Positions 1-7,931 of a stretch of 64,000 nt of DNA are shown one piece after another. The number at the start of each line of letters is the position of its first letter. The stretch's first letter is position 1. Origin of the DNA: UBA9653 sp014859835 (GTDB lineage Archaea; Thermoplasmatota; Thermoplasmata; UBA10834). Where the stretch lies: positions 62,001 through 126,000 of the forward strand of contig JACZKW010000047.1 in NCBI GenBank assembly GCA_014859835.1. Reading direction: 5' to 3'. The notes below the pieces were generated by a model. It ran no database searches. It saw only the letters and a program-made list of their open reading frames with translations, and was not told the DNA's origin. Both the position numbers and the translations under genes were made by a program.

Positions 1-1
1 C

Positions 2-349
2 ACGCAATCAGGAGGAAATGGCTTCCCCAGTGCACCGGTCGTGGTGACGGACGAGAACTTCGAAGAGACGATCAAGAAGTATCCAAACGTCGTCGTCGAT
101 TGCTGGGCTCCGTGGTGCGGCCCATGCAGGACGCTCTCGCCGACGATCGACGCCATGGCCAAGGACTACACTGGGAAAGTCGTCTTCACGAAGCTGAACA
201 CTGATGAGAACATCAATGTAGCGAGCAAGTTCAGGATAATGAGCATACCGACCCTGCTCTATTTCAAGAACGGTTCTTTGGTCGATAAGACCGTTGGCGC
301 TCTCCCAAGGCCGATGCTTGAATCACAACTGAAGAAACACTTGGCGTGA
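2..349 (+). CDS. trxA: Thioredoxin, 5' end cut by the window
   Basis: Thiol-disulfide oxidoreductase of the cytoplasm. The redox motif WCGPC is at 112-126, followed by the conserved cis-proline loop SIPTL and a final amphipathic helix. A GTG at 41 would give 102 residues, but the frame is open back to base 2 and reads into a typical pre-domain stretch (SAPVVVTDENF). Many Thermoplasmata thioredoxins have such an N-terminal extension, so the real start probably lies outside the window. The ATG at 18 behind GGAGG is in another frame and stops after nine codons. A T-rich stretch near 386-398 could end the transcript. Confidence 0.88.
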   Translation, partial: TQSGGNGFPSAPVVVTDENFEETIKKYPNVVVDCWAPWCGPCRTLSPTIDAMAKDYTGKVVFTKLNTDENINVASKFRIMSIPTLLYFKNGSLVDKTVGALPRPMLESQLKKHLA

Positions 350-423
350 GACCAAGACTAAACTCAGGATAACCAACTTCCCCCCATTCTTTTTATTTCC
401 AGCGAATAGCGACAGCTCATATG

Positions 424-447
424 GGATATTATAAATCCGGAATATCC
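424..447 (+). promoter_or_regulatory. TATA box inside a palindrome, upstream of the OsmC-like gene
   Basis: GGATATT at 424-430 and AATATCC at 441-447 are perfect inverted 7-base arms. They flank the TATA-like element TATTATAAAT (427-436), about 35 bases before the ATG at 467. The spacing fits a promoter with a leader of about 10 bases. A repressor bound to the arms would block TBP/TFB; this role is inferred. Confidence 0.5.
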
Positions 448-466
448 TCTAGCCAATCCGATCAAG

Positions 467-880
467 ATGGATTTCGAGACTACTGTGGAGTTCACCGGCG
501 ATTTCCCAGGAACGATGCGCTGTCAGAATGGCATGGTCATCGAGTACTCACCACCCGTGGAACTCAACGGAATGAAAGGCCCCATGACGCCTGAGGATGC
601 GTTCATTGGTGCGGCCAATATGTGTTACCAGATAGTCTTCAGGTCGATTGCAGCTGGATTGGGGCTCAAAGTGCTCAGCTACAAGTGCAGGGCCGTCGGT
701 GATCTGCAAACCGTCGAGGGTTCCAAGGGGTTCGTCAGGATTACGATGTATCCGGAGATATCATTTGAGCAGGGTTCGAACATGGCGAACCTAGAAAAAG
801 CTCTGGAGACAACCAAGCGAAAATGCCTTGTCACCAATTCGATATCGTGCGAAGTAAGAATCGAACACCGTGTGATCTGA
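467..880 (+). CDS. OsmC/Ohr-family protein
   Basis: A 137-residue protein with the OsmC fold: an N-terminal beta region, then a helix carrying PEDAFIGAANMCYQIVF (the first family cysteine position, residue 53) and a C-terminal helix with KRKCLVTNSI (second cysteine). OsmC/Ohr proteins reduce organic hydroperoxides with this cysteine pair; other members have unknown substrates. The neighbouring thioredoxin could regenerate it, which is inference. The ATG at 467 sits about 36 bases after a TATA box, a typical short-leader archaeal start. Confidence 0.8.
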   Translation: MDFETTVEFTGDFPGTMRCQNGMVIEYSPPVELNGMKGPMTPEDAFIGAANMCYQIVFRSIAAGLGLKVLSYKCRAVGDLQTVEGSKGFVRITMYPEISFEQGSNMANLEKALETTKRKCLVTNSISCEVRIEHRVI

Positions 881-902
881 GTCATTGGACGAGGTGAATT
901 CA

Positions 903-1640
903 ATGTGCAGAATGATTGGTGGTGTGTTCAGAGACAAGTTCCCGATCGGGGCCCTGAAGGATCTTCAGCATGTGTCTGAACTTGGGGAAGTGCCAGATAG
1001 AGGGACCGAAGAACTTGGTCATAGGGATGGCTGGGGGATTGTCACATTCTCATCTGGGTCTTCGAAACTCTTGGGCAAGAGCGAGCGACCTATGCATTTG
1101 GACCCATCGTTCGATGCAGCCCTCGAGGACGTTGCTAAGCTGGAAGGCCCGAACATTCTGATCGCTCATGCTCGTAGAGGTTCCGAAGGCAGTCTATCGT
1201 TGGCAAACACGCATCCGTTCATATCTGATGGTATCGTCTTCGCCCATAACGGCACCATCAAGAAATTCCATCCGAACACCTCGAGGAATCCGTTGGGTCA
1301 GACGGACAGCGAGCGGGTGTTCATGACTCTCCTCGATCGCTTGGATGAAAAGAAATCCATGACATCCGCGATCGAAACCCTGGTCAAGGAAGACGTCAGA
1401 GGCCACGAATTCACCGGTCTGATGCTGTTGATATCCGATGGTAAGAAACTATATGGCTACAGGGGGTACTCGCAGGAAAAGGACTCATGGTACTATACCA
1501 TGAATGTCTCGAAATGCCCTGATGAAGTGATAGTGTATCAGCAGACGCATATGGGATACGCGCCTCCGATCGATGAGGTCAAGAACGGTGAATTGGTCAC
1601 GGTGGACCTCGACCTGAACGTGGAGATCATTCATCTCTAG
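903..1640 (+). CDS. Class II glutamine amidotransferase-like protein (YafJ type)
   Basis: Ntn-hydrolase-type glutamine amidotransferase domain, about 245 residues, with no synthase domain attached. I place the start at ATG 903 rather than TTG 885, because this makes Cys2 (MCRMIGG) the N-terminal nucleophile after Met removal, and GAGGTGA lies about 7 bases upstream. Other family signatures are RDGWGIV, the HARRGSEG stretch that binds glutamine, and HNGTI. Stand-alone members hydrolyse glutamine or a related amide; the acceptor is unknown. It starts 22 bases after the OsmC-like gene and may be co-transcribed with it. Confidence 0.78.
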   Translation: MCRMIGGVFRDKFPIGALKDLQHVSELGEVPDRGTEELGHRDGWGIVTFSSGSSKLLGKSERPMHLDPSFDAALEDVAKLEGPNILIAHARRGSEGSLSLANTHPFISDGIVFAHNGTIKKFHPNTSRNPLGQTDSERVFMTLLDRLDEKKSMTSAIETLVKEDVRGHEFTGLMLLISDGKKLYGYRGYSQEKDSWYYTMNVSKCPDEVIVYQQTHMGYAPPIDEVKNGELVTVDLDLNVEIIHL

Positions 1641-2158
1641 TTTTTCGACTTCCGCGCGGCAAGCCGGATTGCTTCTGTGACACTGTCCCTCGGCATGATA
1701 GTCGCTATCGGAATATCCACGACCTTCTCTATCGTATAGCTTACGATTGGTGCACAGACGACGGCTATCGCGCCATCTCTCTCCGCTCTTATCGCTGCGA
1801 CGATTGCATCCTCTACCGTCGATGCGGGGTATTCTCTGACCCTCACACTCCCAGTGCCTATTTGGACCGACCGTTCAACGACCTCTTCCAGTACGTGCCT
1901 CGCGGCTATGACTGCGATGAATTTTCCCGCCTTTCTGCCATCTGCCTCTCTGACGGCCGATAAGATCCGTCTGAGGACATCCAGGCTCGGTGCACGGTCC
2001 TCGTTGACGATCTTGTAGATTGTGCTTGGAGATACCCCTGCTCGCCTTGAGAACTCCTGAACTGTCAAGCCTATAACTTCCAGTACCTCGGCCAATTCTT
2101 TTCTGAGCGCATCGTCCGACTGCATAGATGCGGACAGCAGTCTCCTGTAATTGTCCAT
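1637..2158 (-). CDS. XRE-type HTH transcriptional regulator (COG1709-like)
   Basis: About 173 residues. A helix-turn-helix (LTVQEFSRRAGVSPSTIYKI) near the N-terminus is followed by a conserved C-terminal domain (VVCAPIVSYTIEKVVDIPIATIMPRD) seen in archaeal predicted regulators. The start is set at ATG 2158: a TATA-like element on the minus strand at 2191-2199 would place transcription start about 10 bases upstream. An in-frame TTG at 2191 lies inside that TATA box and is unlikely. It is divergent from the ABC transporter and probably controls it and itself. It overlaps the end of the previous gene by 4 bases, tail to tail. Confidence 0.78.
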   Translation of the reverse strand: MDNYRRLLSASMQSDDALRKELAEVLEVIGLTVQEFSRRAGVSPSTIYKIVNEDRAPSLDVLRRILSAVREADGRKAGKFIAVIAARHVLEEVVERSVQIGTGSVRVREYPASTVEDAIVAAIRAERDGAIAVVCAPIVSYTIEKVVDIPIATIMPRDSVTEAIRLAARKSKN

Positions 2159-2225
2159 GTATTGTCCTAATTGTAGTAATATTCGAGTCAATATTTATAC
2201 AATTGTATCATCTATGTGGTACAAT
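2159..2225. promoter_or_regulatory. Repeated ATTGTA/TACAAT sites between regulator and transporter
   Basis: A perfect 12-base palindrome ATACAATTGTAT lies at 2197-2208, next to the regulator's TATA box. Further copies of the half-site occur at 2159-2165 (GTATTGT), 2170-2175 (ATTGTA) and 2219-2225 (GTACAAT). The cluster fits an operator for the adjacent HTH protein. The assignment rests on repetition and position only. Confidence 0.5.
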
Positions 2226-2236
2226 GGTGGGAAATG

Positions 2237-2244
2237 ATTAATAT
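2237..2244 (+). promoter_or_regulatory. TATA box of the ABC transporter operon
   Basis: ATTAATAT lies about 37 bases before the ATG at 2277. This spacing predicts a transcript start near 2266 and a leader of about 11 bases. Confidence 0.45.
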
Positions 2245-2276
2245 CTCGCTATCAATCTCATTACAAGGACGATACT

Positions 2277-3386
2277 ATGGACAGGAAGATCATAATCGCC
2301 ATGGCAATTGCAGTGATAGTGGTGATTGGAATAGTCGGAGCGACCCTGCTCTTTAGCAACAAAGCCTCGGGGTCGGTCTATTACATCACACTTGCTCCAA
2401 GCAACATGAAGGCCGCATTGGCATCCGGACAGATTGATGCATACATAGCTTGGGAGCCATATGTTTCCGACTCGGTCGTAGGTGGTGTAGGCGAGATACT
2501 GCTCCTGTCTGAAGACATGATGCCGAACCATCCCTGTTGTGTAGTCGCGGTGTCGAATGATTTCCTAGGGTCGACGGACGGTACGGAATTATCCGAGCGG
2601 TTCTTGAAAGCGCACATGGACGCGACGGACTGGATGGTCGACGCCTTGGAGAATCCTGAGGGCGAGAATTATACTCTACTGGTATCTCTCGCCATGGATT
2701 TCACGTTGAGGAACGAATCGGTAGTGAAAGCTGCGCTGGATCACATGATCTATGGTTATGCGATGGGGGCGACCTTCACTTCAGCGCTTGAGGAATTCAC
2801 ACAGATGTACATCGACACTAACATGACGACTGATGCCGCCCTCGAGGAGCAGGGATACTCTTCCGTGAGCGACTTCGTAGACGAATATGTCGATCAATCA
2901 TTGCTCGAAGGCGCAGCTGACATCGAACCGAGTTCAACCATCATGAATCCAGACTCGCCGATTAGGCTCGGATTCCTGAACGGTGATCTGCACCAGCTCG
3001 CACAATTCGTTGCTCAGGACATACGCGTGCTGGGTGACCAGACCATGTTCGAGATGTATGGTGTCAACGTGGTCAATGCGACCGGTGCACCATTCGCCAA
3101 CGGCGGCGCGGTGATGACACAATTCGCGGCTGGTAATGTGGATGTCGGCTACCTAGGCGCTCCGCCAGCTCTGCTGCAGCACCTGAATGCGGGCGTCGAC
3201 ATAACGATAATATCGCAGGCTAACAGCGAAGGAAGCGGCCTTGTGGTCAAGGCAGGCTCAGGCATAACGAGCGTTAAGGACCTGATCAACCGGACGGTTG
3301 CCACTCCTGGTGAGTCTTCCATACAGTTCCTTCTCCTGAAGATAACCTTGCAGAAGGAGGGTTTGGATCTGGAGATACGGACCTGA
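2277..3386 (+). CDS. NitT/TauT-like ABC substrate-binding protein with permuted lobes
   Basis: 369 residues. Residues 5-26 form a hydrophobic anchor; there is no lipobox cysteine, so the protein is probably tethered outside the membrane by this helix. Residues 33-110 (MKAALASGQIDAYIAWEPY, then MPNHPCCVVAVS) match the second half of SsuA/TauA-type binding proteins. Residues 226-369 (IRLGFLNGDLHQLAQ, VDVGYLGAPPALL, TVATPGESSIQ) match the first half. The usual order is therefore reversed, as in a circular permutation or a duplicated gene that lost its outer halves. The substrate is unknown; the family transports nitrate, taurine, alkanesulfonates or pyrimidine precursors. Confidence 0.82.
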   Translation: MDRKIIIAMAIAVIVVIGIVGATLLFSNKASGSVYYITLAPSNMKAALASGQIDAYIAWEPYVSDSVVGGVGEILLLSEDMMPNHPCCVVAVSNDFLGSTDGTELSERFLKAHMDATDWMVDALENPEGENYTLLVSLAMDFTLRNESVVKAALDHMIYGYAMGATFTSALEEFTQMYIDTNMTTDAALEEQGYSSVSDFVDEYVDQSLLEGAADIEPSSTIMNPDSPIRLGFLNGDLHQLAQFVAQDIRVLGDQTMFEMYGVNVVNATGAPFANGGAVMTQFAAGNVDVGYLGAPPALLQHLNAGVDITIISQANSEGSGLVVKAGSGITSVKDLINRTVATPGESSIQFLLLKITLQKEGLDLEIRT

Positions 3387-3437
3387 TTCCCAAACTTCTA
3401 TCTCCATGCATTGTATCACTCTAAATCTGGGGGCTAT

Positions 3438-4262
3438 ATGGAGAACATCCTGTCGCAGATTACGAAGATGCTCCGAGAAAATGGGAAGACGATAGTCCTA
3501 GGTCTCCTGTCGATCTGCGTATTCATCCTCGCCTGGCACACACTTGCTTGGTATCTCAAAGATACAGGGTCCAGTGTCGCATATCTGATGCCTTATCCTG
3601 CGGAGGTCGCAGAAGCATTCATCGATTCCTTCATGTCTCGGGACCCGGCGACCCATCTCTACATGCACGACCATATCATCTCAAGTCTCAAGCGGATCGT
3701 CCTTGGATTCATGCTCGCTCTCGTCATCGCTCTCCCTGCAGGCATGCTGATGGGCGCTATGAAGGGTGCTGAAGCAATAGGTAAACCGATAGTCGAGATA
3801 TTCAGACCGATCCCACCGCTTGCCTGGATCCCACTGTCCATGCTGATGTTTGGCATAATCTGGGGGCCGATATGGATAGTCTTCTTGGGCATATTCTTCC
3901 CGATTCTTCTCAGTGTCATGTTCGGTGTGAGGAGCGTCGATACGGTGCTTATCGATGCTGCTAAGACATTGGGTGCGAGGAGAACGGACGTATTCACCAA
4001 GGTGATACTTCCGTACACGCTGCCTTACCTGATGACTGGAATCAAGGTTGGCCTGGGCATAGGATGGATGTGCATTGTCGCGGCCGAGATGATGGGCGCG
4101 GTCGGCGGAGGTGTTGGCTACTACATCTGGGCATCTTCCACCGTTGGAAGATACGAGTACATGTACGCTGGAATGGCCGTGATCGGTTTGGTCAGCGTTC
4201 TCACGACCGGCATCGCTGGTCAGATTGAAAGGAGGGTCTACAAATGGATGGGCATGAAGTAA
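3438..4262 (+). CDS. ABC transporter permease, NitT/TauT family
   Basis: About 274 residues with roughly six membrane helices and the BPD-type EAA loop (DAAKTLGARRTDVFTKVILPYTLPYL) that contacts the ATPase. ATG 3438 is chosen over ATG 3411 because a G-rich Shine-Dalgarno-like stretch (CTGGGGGC) precedes it and homologues start near MENIL. It sits 51 bases after the binding-protein gene, and its end overlaps the ATPase start by 19 bases, so the three genes form one operon. Confidence 0.88.
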   Translation: MENILSQITKMLRENGKTIVLGLLSICVFILAWHTLAWYLKDTGSSVAYLMPYPAEVAEAFIDSFMSRDPATHLYMHDHIISSLKRIVLGFMLALVIALPAGMLMGAMKGAEAIGKPIVEIFRPIPPLAWIPLSMLMFGIIWGPIWIVFLGIFFPILLSVMFGVRSVDTVLIDAAKTLGARRTDVFTKVILPYTLPYLMTGIKVGLGIGWMCIVAAEMMGAVGGGVGYYIWASSTVGRYEYMYAGMAVIGLVSVLTTGIAGQIERRVYKWMGMK

Positions 4263-5038
4263 ATATCCTCCTCAATCACCTGTCCAAGGAGTTCCTAAAG
4301 AACAAGGACAGGGTCGTCGCAGTCTCAGATTTTAGCCTTGAGGTGGATGAAGGGGAGTTCGTGTGCCTTCTCGGGCCATCTGGTTGTGGGAAGACCACTG
4401 TGCTTAGAATCGTGGCTGGTCTCGAATCGAAAACATCTGGAAGCGTGAGGATAAACGACAAAGAGGTCACGTGCGCTGGCTCCAATCGGGGTATGGTGTT
4501 CCAGGAATTCGCTCTGTTCCCCTGGAGGAGCGCAAGGAAGAACATCGAGTTCGGACTGGAGGTGAAGGGCATTCCGGAGGAGAAGAGGGAGGAGATTTCC
4601 ACGCGCCTTCTGAATCTTGTAGGTCTCAGAGGATTCGAGGACGCTCATCCCAATCAGCTGTCCGGTGGAATGAAGCAGAGGGTGGCTATAGCCCGCGCAC
4701 TGGCCAACGATCCAGATGTGCTTCTGATGGACGAACCATTTGGGTCGCTCGACGCCCAGACCAGGAATCTGATGCAAAAGGAACTGCTCAGGATATGGCT
4801 CGCCGAAAAGAAGACAGTGCTATTCGTGACCCACTCCGTTGATGAAGCGGTTTACCTGGCCGACAAGATCGTGGTCATGACTGCAAGGCCTGGGACTGTG
4901 AAGAAGATCATCCCGATAACCATCCCCCGTCCGAGGGACCGCACCGATTCCAAATTCATCGAGATACGGGGTCACGTCCTTACCGAGCTCGAAACTGAAT
5001 TCGAAAAGGCCAGGATGAAAGAGCTATCTCCTGAATGA
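4244..5038 (+). CDS. ABC transporter ATP-binding protein, NitT/TauT family
   Basis: 264-residue nucleotide-binding subunit with all expected motifs: Walker A GPSGCGKTT (about residues 44-52), Q-loop FQEFALFPW, signature LSGGMKQR, Walker B VLLMDEPFGSLD and the switch histidine in FVTHSVDEA. This matches SsuB/TauB-like ATPases. GGAGGG lies upstream of the ATG at 4244, inside the 3' end of the permease gene, indicating coupled translation. Confidence 0.93.
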   Translation: MDGHEVNILLNHLSKEFLKNKDRVVAVSDFSLEVDEGEFVCLLGPSGCGKTTVLRIVAGLESKTSGSVRINDKEVTCAGSNRGMVFQEFALFPWRSARKNIEFGLEVKGIPEEKREEISTRLLNLVGLRGFEDAHPNQLSGGMKQRVAIARALANDPDVLLMDEPFGSLDAQTRNLMQKELLRIWLAEKKTVLFVTHSVDEAVYLADKIVVMTARPGTVKKIIPITIPRPRDRTDSKFIEIRGHVLTELETEFEKARMKELSPE

Positions 5039-5174
5039 TTCCTGTTTCATGGCGCCCACGTTCCGTTAATTCATCGCGGATTGGATGAATGATGATCTGA
5101 AGAACCAATATAATATCATCCTGCCCATTGGCACCTATCTCCTCCGATATCCGTTCAACGGTATAGCACATGGA

Positions 5175-5184
5175 TTAAGTATTA
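5175..5184 (+). promoter_or_regulatory. TATA box for a leaderless regulator gene
   Basis: TTAAGTATTA is centred 26 bases before the ATG at 5205, the distance expected for a transcript that begins at the start codon. Confidence 0.45.
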
Positions 5185-5204
5185 TCCATGCGATTCATAC
5201 TGAC

Positions 5205-5684
5205 ATGAGCTTCGAGCTAAATGTCGTCAGCAACACTCCCCTGACCCCGCTGAGTGACATTGACGAGGTCGCCATTCTATTCCTGAACCAGATCGGATAC
5301 TTTCCGAAGGGCTACGACCCTAAGACAGATGTCACGGACATCCGAGACAGTGTTCCATATCGCCTGGTCGTGGAGTATTTCCTAGGTCGTATGGACAAGG
5401 CATGGGTCGTCGAGGATCTGGCGGTCGCATTGGAGACGACCAAGGCGACGGTGTATCGCCATATAAACAAGCTGAAAGGATTCGATCTCCTCGAGGAGAT
5501 CAATGTCGACCAGCCAGATGGGTCGAAGAAGAAGGGCTACCGTATGAGATATGGCAACTTGAGCAAGGCTTGGAATTTCACAGAAGCCCATGTCCAAGTC
5601 GCCATGGAGAACTATCGCAAGACGATAGACCATCTACAGGAGCTCCAGACCAAGAAGGGTGACAAGCATGGTAAAAAAAGATGA
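5205..5684 (+). CDS. Winged-helix transcriptional regulator
   Basis: About 159 residues. The middle (VVEDLAVALETTKATVYRHINKLKGFDLLEEI) is a winged helix-turn-helix like those of ArsR/TrmB-type archaeal regulators. The C-terminal tail (AMENYRKTIDHLQELQTKKG) could form a coiled coil for dimerisation. The frame is open to 5085, but ATG 5205 is preferred because it follows a TATA box at leaderless distance. It begins 166 bases after the transporter ATPase and overlaps the next gene by 17 bases. Its target is unknown. Confidence 0.68.
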   Translation: MSFELNVVSNTPLTPLSDIDEVAILFLNQIGYFPKGYDPKTDVTDIRDSVPYRLVVEYFLGRMDKAWVVEDLAVALETTKATVYRHINKLKGFDLLEEINVDQPDGSKKKGYRMRYGNLSKAWNFTEAHVQVAMENYRKTIDHLQELQTKKGDKHGKKR

Positions 5685-5955
5685 AGCGATCGTGTTGACT
5701 CCGGGATCATTGTACAGAATAAAGAGCCTGGAATCTAGGGAGAAGCCATTGGAGACCACTGGTGTGTTCAAGGGATACGCCGCCCTCGCGCATGACACGG
5801 CCTTGGTGATGGAGGTAGAGAAGACCTCTGGCGAGAGCAAGGAGAAGTTCATGCGTCTGATCCCGTCGCACATGATCATATCCATAGACGTCCTAAAGGC
5901 CGAGAAGGAAGAGGAAGTCAAGGATAAGGACAGCAACGCGGTCTACTTCGGGTGA
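5668..5955 (+). CDS. Small conserved-looking protein, unknown function
   Basis: 95 residues. The N-terminal two thirds look like a small beta barrel (IVLTPGSLYRIKSL, TGVFKGYAALAHDTALVMEV, MRLIPSHMIISIDVL), reminiscent of LSm or SH3-like folds, followed by a charged tail. ATG 5668 is preferred over GTG 5659 because GAAGGGTGA precedes it. It overlaps the regulator upstream and is followed within 11 bases by another winged-helix gene, so the three are probably one transcript. No function can be named. Confidence 0.6.
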   Translation: MVKKDEAIVLTPGSLYRIKSLESREKPLETTGVFKGYAALAHDTALVMEVEKTSGESKEKFMRLIPSHMIISIDVLKAEKEEEVKDKDSNAVYFG

Positions 5956-5966
5956 TTCTGAAGTTC

Positions 5967-6251
5967 ATGATGGTCAAATTGAACCAGTTCGAGACCAAGA
6001 TTGTGAAGATCCTTCAGGATTGGTATCCTATCACTGTAGAGGAGATGCGGGACGAGCTCCGAATGCGCTCGGACACGCTGGACCGCAATCTCAAATCTCT
6101 GGTTCTCAAAGGCGTCATATCACTGGATCATCTTCCTGATAAGACGTACATCAGGCTTCTGATGTCGGATGTGCGTATAGCTCCCAAGGGCAAGAGACCC
6201 AAGACCGGAGACGACCCTTCCGACATCCATGAGGATATGATGTTCCTTTGA
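5967..6251 (+). CDS. Small winged-helix protein
   Basis: About 94 residues. Residues FETKIVKILQDWYPITVEEMRDELRMRSDTLDRNLKSLVLKGVI have the pattern of a winged helix domain, followed by a short basic and acidic tail. Two adjacent ATGs (5967 and 5970) are possible starts. GGTGA at the end of the previous gene lies 12-15 bases upstream. It may act with the regulator at 5205; this rests on gene order only. Confidence 0.55.
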   Translation: MMVKLNQFETKIVKILQDWYPITVEEMRDELRMRSDTLDRNLKSLVLKGVISLDHLPDKTYIRLLMSDVRIAPKGKRPKTGDDPSDIHEDMMFL

Positions 6252-6272
6252 TGGGGACTCCGTCCATCATCC

Positions 6273-6280
6273 GATAAATA
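6273..6280 (+). promoter_or_regulatory. TATA box of the elp3-like gene
   Basis: GATAAATA lies about 22 bases before the GTG start at 6298, which suggests a leaderless transcript and supports the GTG start. Confidence 0.45.
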
Positions 6281-6297
6281 GATATGATGACTCTGTT

Positions 6298-7863
6298 GTG
6301 AAGATTGACGTGGACTATTACGATGATTTCATAAGAGCGATAATCTCAGGTGCGGTCAGCGACCGCAAAGGCATAATGAAGCTGAAGACCGAGCTCTGCA
6401 AGCTTCATGGCCTCTCGAGGGTCCCTACCAATCACGAGATTCTGGAGCATGTTCCGGGTGAACTAAGGGACATGGTGGAGCCGCTTCTCAAGAACAAACC
6501 CGTCAGGACCCTCAGCGGCGTCGCCCCAGTTGCGGTCATGACCAGTCCATTCGACTGTCCGCACGGGCGCTGCTCCTACTGTCCTGGCGGAGTCTCCAAT
6601 AACAGCCCTCAATCCTACACTGGCAGGGAGCCCGCTGCACTCAGGGCAACTATGAACGAGTTCGATCCTTTCAGGCAGACCGAGGCCAGGTTGAAGCAGT
6701 TCAGGGCGATAGGCCACCATACCGACAAGGTCGATCTCATAATCATGGGCGGCACCTTCACATCCCGACCACCCGAGTATCAGGAATGGTTCGTCAAACG
6801 GTGCTTCGATGCCATGAACGGTTGCGATTCCGATGATATCATGGCATCTCATGAGTTGAACGAGACCGCCGAATCTAGATGTGTCGGTCTCACCGTTGAG
6901 ACACGGCCGGATTGGTTCAACAAGGAACAGTTGGACCGGTCCATGCACTTCGGTGCAACCAAGGTCGAATTCGGCGTTCAGATCCTCGATGATGATGTGT
7001 TGGCCGGGGTCAAGAGAGGCCACGGTGTTCGCGAGGTCGTCGACGCCACGGAAAGGGCGAGGAATGCAGGTCTCAAGATATGCTATCACATGATGCCTGG
7101 CCTCCCGGGAAGCACCTTCGAGAAGGACCTCGAATCGTTCACGCGTTTGTTCGAGGACGACAGGTTCAGACCGGATATGCTGAAGATCTACCCGACTCTG
7201 GTCGTCAAAGGGACAGACCTGTATGAGCTATGGACCGCGGGTGGATATTCGCCGTTTTCGGTCGAGGATGGTACAAGGATGCTCTCCGAGGTGAAGAAGC
7301 AGATTCCTCCATGGGTGAGGATCCTGAGGATTCAACGAGACATACCAGTCCAGCTGATAGAGGCCGGGATAAGGAAGAGCCATCTCAGGGAACTCGTTCA
7401 CGAGAGACTCGCCTCAGAAGATTCGCGGTGTCGGTGTATCAGATGTCGGGAGATAGGCCACGTCAACATGCGAGGGCAGGCTACCACCGCCGACACTCCA
7501 GAACTCAGAAAGATCGAATATTCCGCGTCGCGAGGCAAGGAGTTCTTCATATCATATGAGCTGCCGTCCATAGATGCTCTGATCGGCTATGCCCGGCTGA
7601 GATTCCCATCCGACGGATCTGGTAATCATGCCCTCGTAAGAGAACTCCATGTCTATGGCCAGATGGTGCCCATCGGTATGGGGTCGGGAGGTCAATGGCA
7701 GCACAGAGGGTTGGGCGAGAGCCTTCTTCGAGAATGTGAGATGATCGCATCTGGAAGCGGGTACGACGAGCTGCTCGTAACGAGCGGAGTCGGTGCCAGA
7801 GGATATTACAGAGGGCTCGGATACGATCGGAAAGGGCATTATATGTCTAAGCCATTGTGCTGA
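6298..7863 (+). CDS. elp3: Elp3-type tRNA uridine(34) acetyltransferase
   Basis: 521 residues, the usual archaeal Elp3 length. An N-terminal domain binds tRNA. The radical SAM cluster motif is CPHGRCSYC (about residues 86-94), followed by GGTFTSRPPEYQEWF and the HMMPGLPGS stretch of the SAM barrel. The C-terminal GNAT domain (residues about 400-521) carries ELHVYGQMVPIG and GLGESLLRECE for acetyl-CoA binding. The enzyme adds a carboxymethyl precursor to the wobble uridine of tRNAs. Start GTG 6298 follows a TATA box closely. No other Elongator gene is present, as expected in archaea. Confidence 0.93.
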   Translation: MKIDVDYYDDFIRAIISGAVSDRKGIMKLKTELCKLHGLSRVPTNHEILEHVPGELRDMVEPLLKNKPVRTLSGVAPVAVMTSPFDCPHGRCSYCPGGVSNNSPQSYTGREPAALRATMNEFDPFRQTEARLKQFRAIGHHTDKVDLIIMGGTFTSRPPEYQEWFVKRCFDAMNGCDSDDIMASHELNETAESRCVGLTVETRPDWFNKEQLDRSMHFGATKVEFGVQILDDDVLAGVKRGHGVREVVDATERARNAGLKICYHMMPGLPGSTFEKDLESFTRLFEDDRFRPDMLKIYPTLVVKGTDLYELWTAGGYSPFSVEDGTRMLSEVKKQIPPWVRILRIQRDIPVQLIEAGIRKSHLRELVHERLASEDSRCRCIRCREIGHVNMRGQATTADTPELRKIEYSASRGKEFFISYELPSIDALIGYARLRFPSDGSGNHALVRELHVYGQMVPIGMGSGGQWQHRGLGESLLRECEMIASGSGYDELLVTSGVGARGYYRGLGYDRKGHYMSKPLC

Positions 7864-7888
7864 ATGCAGATGAATGCGAGAACGTTAT

Positions 7889-7898
7889 GATTATATCA
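7889..7898 (+). promoter_or_regulatory. TATA box of the TPR gene pair
   Basis: GATTATATCA lies about 38 bases before the GTG at 7932. A strong GGAGGT follows at 7921-7926, 5 bases before the start codon. Confidence 0.4.
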
Positions 7899-7931
7899 CC
7901 GGACCCGTATCGCATAATGAGGAGGTAACGC

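Noticed and set aside
18..47. ATG behind GGAGG as start of the thioredoxin gene
   Set aside because: It is out of frame with the WCGPC frame and reaches a stop after nine codons.
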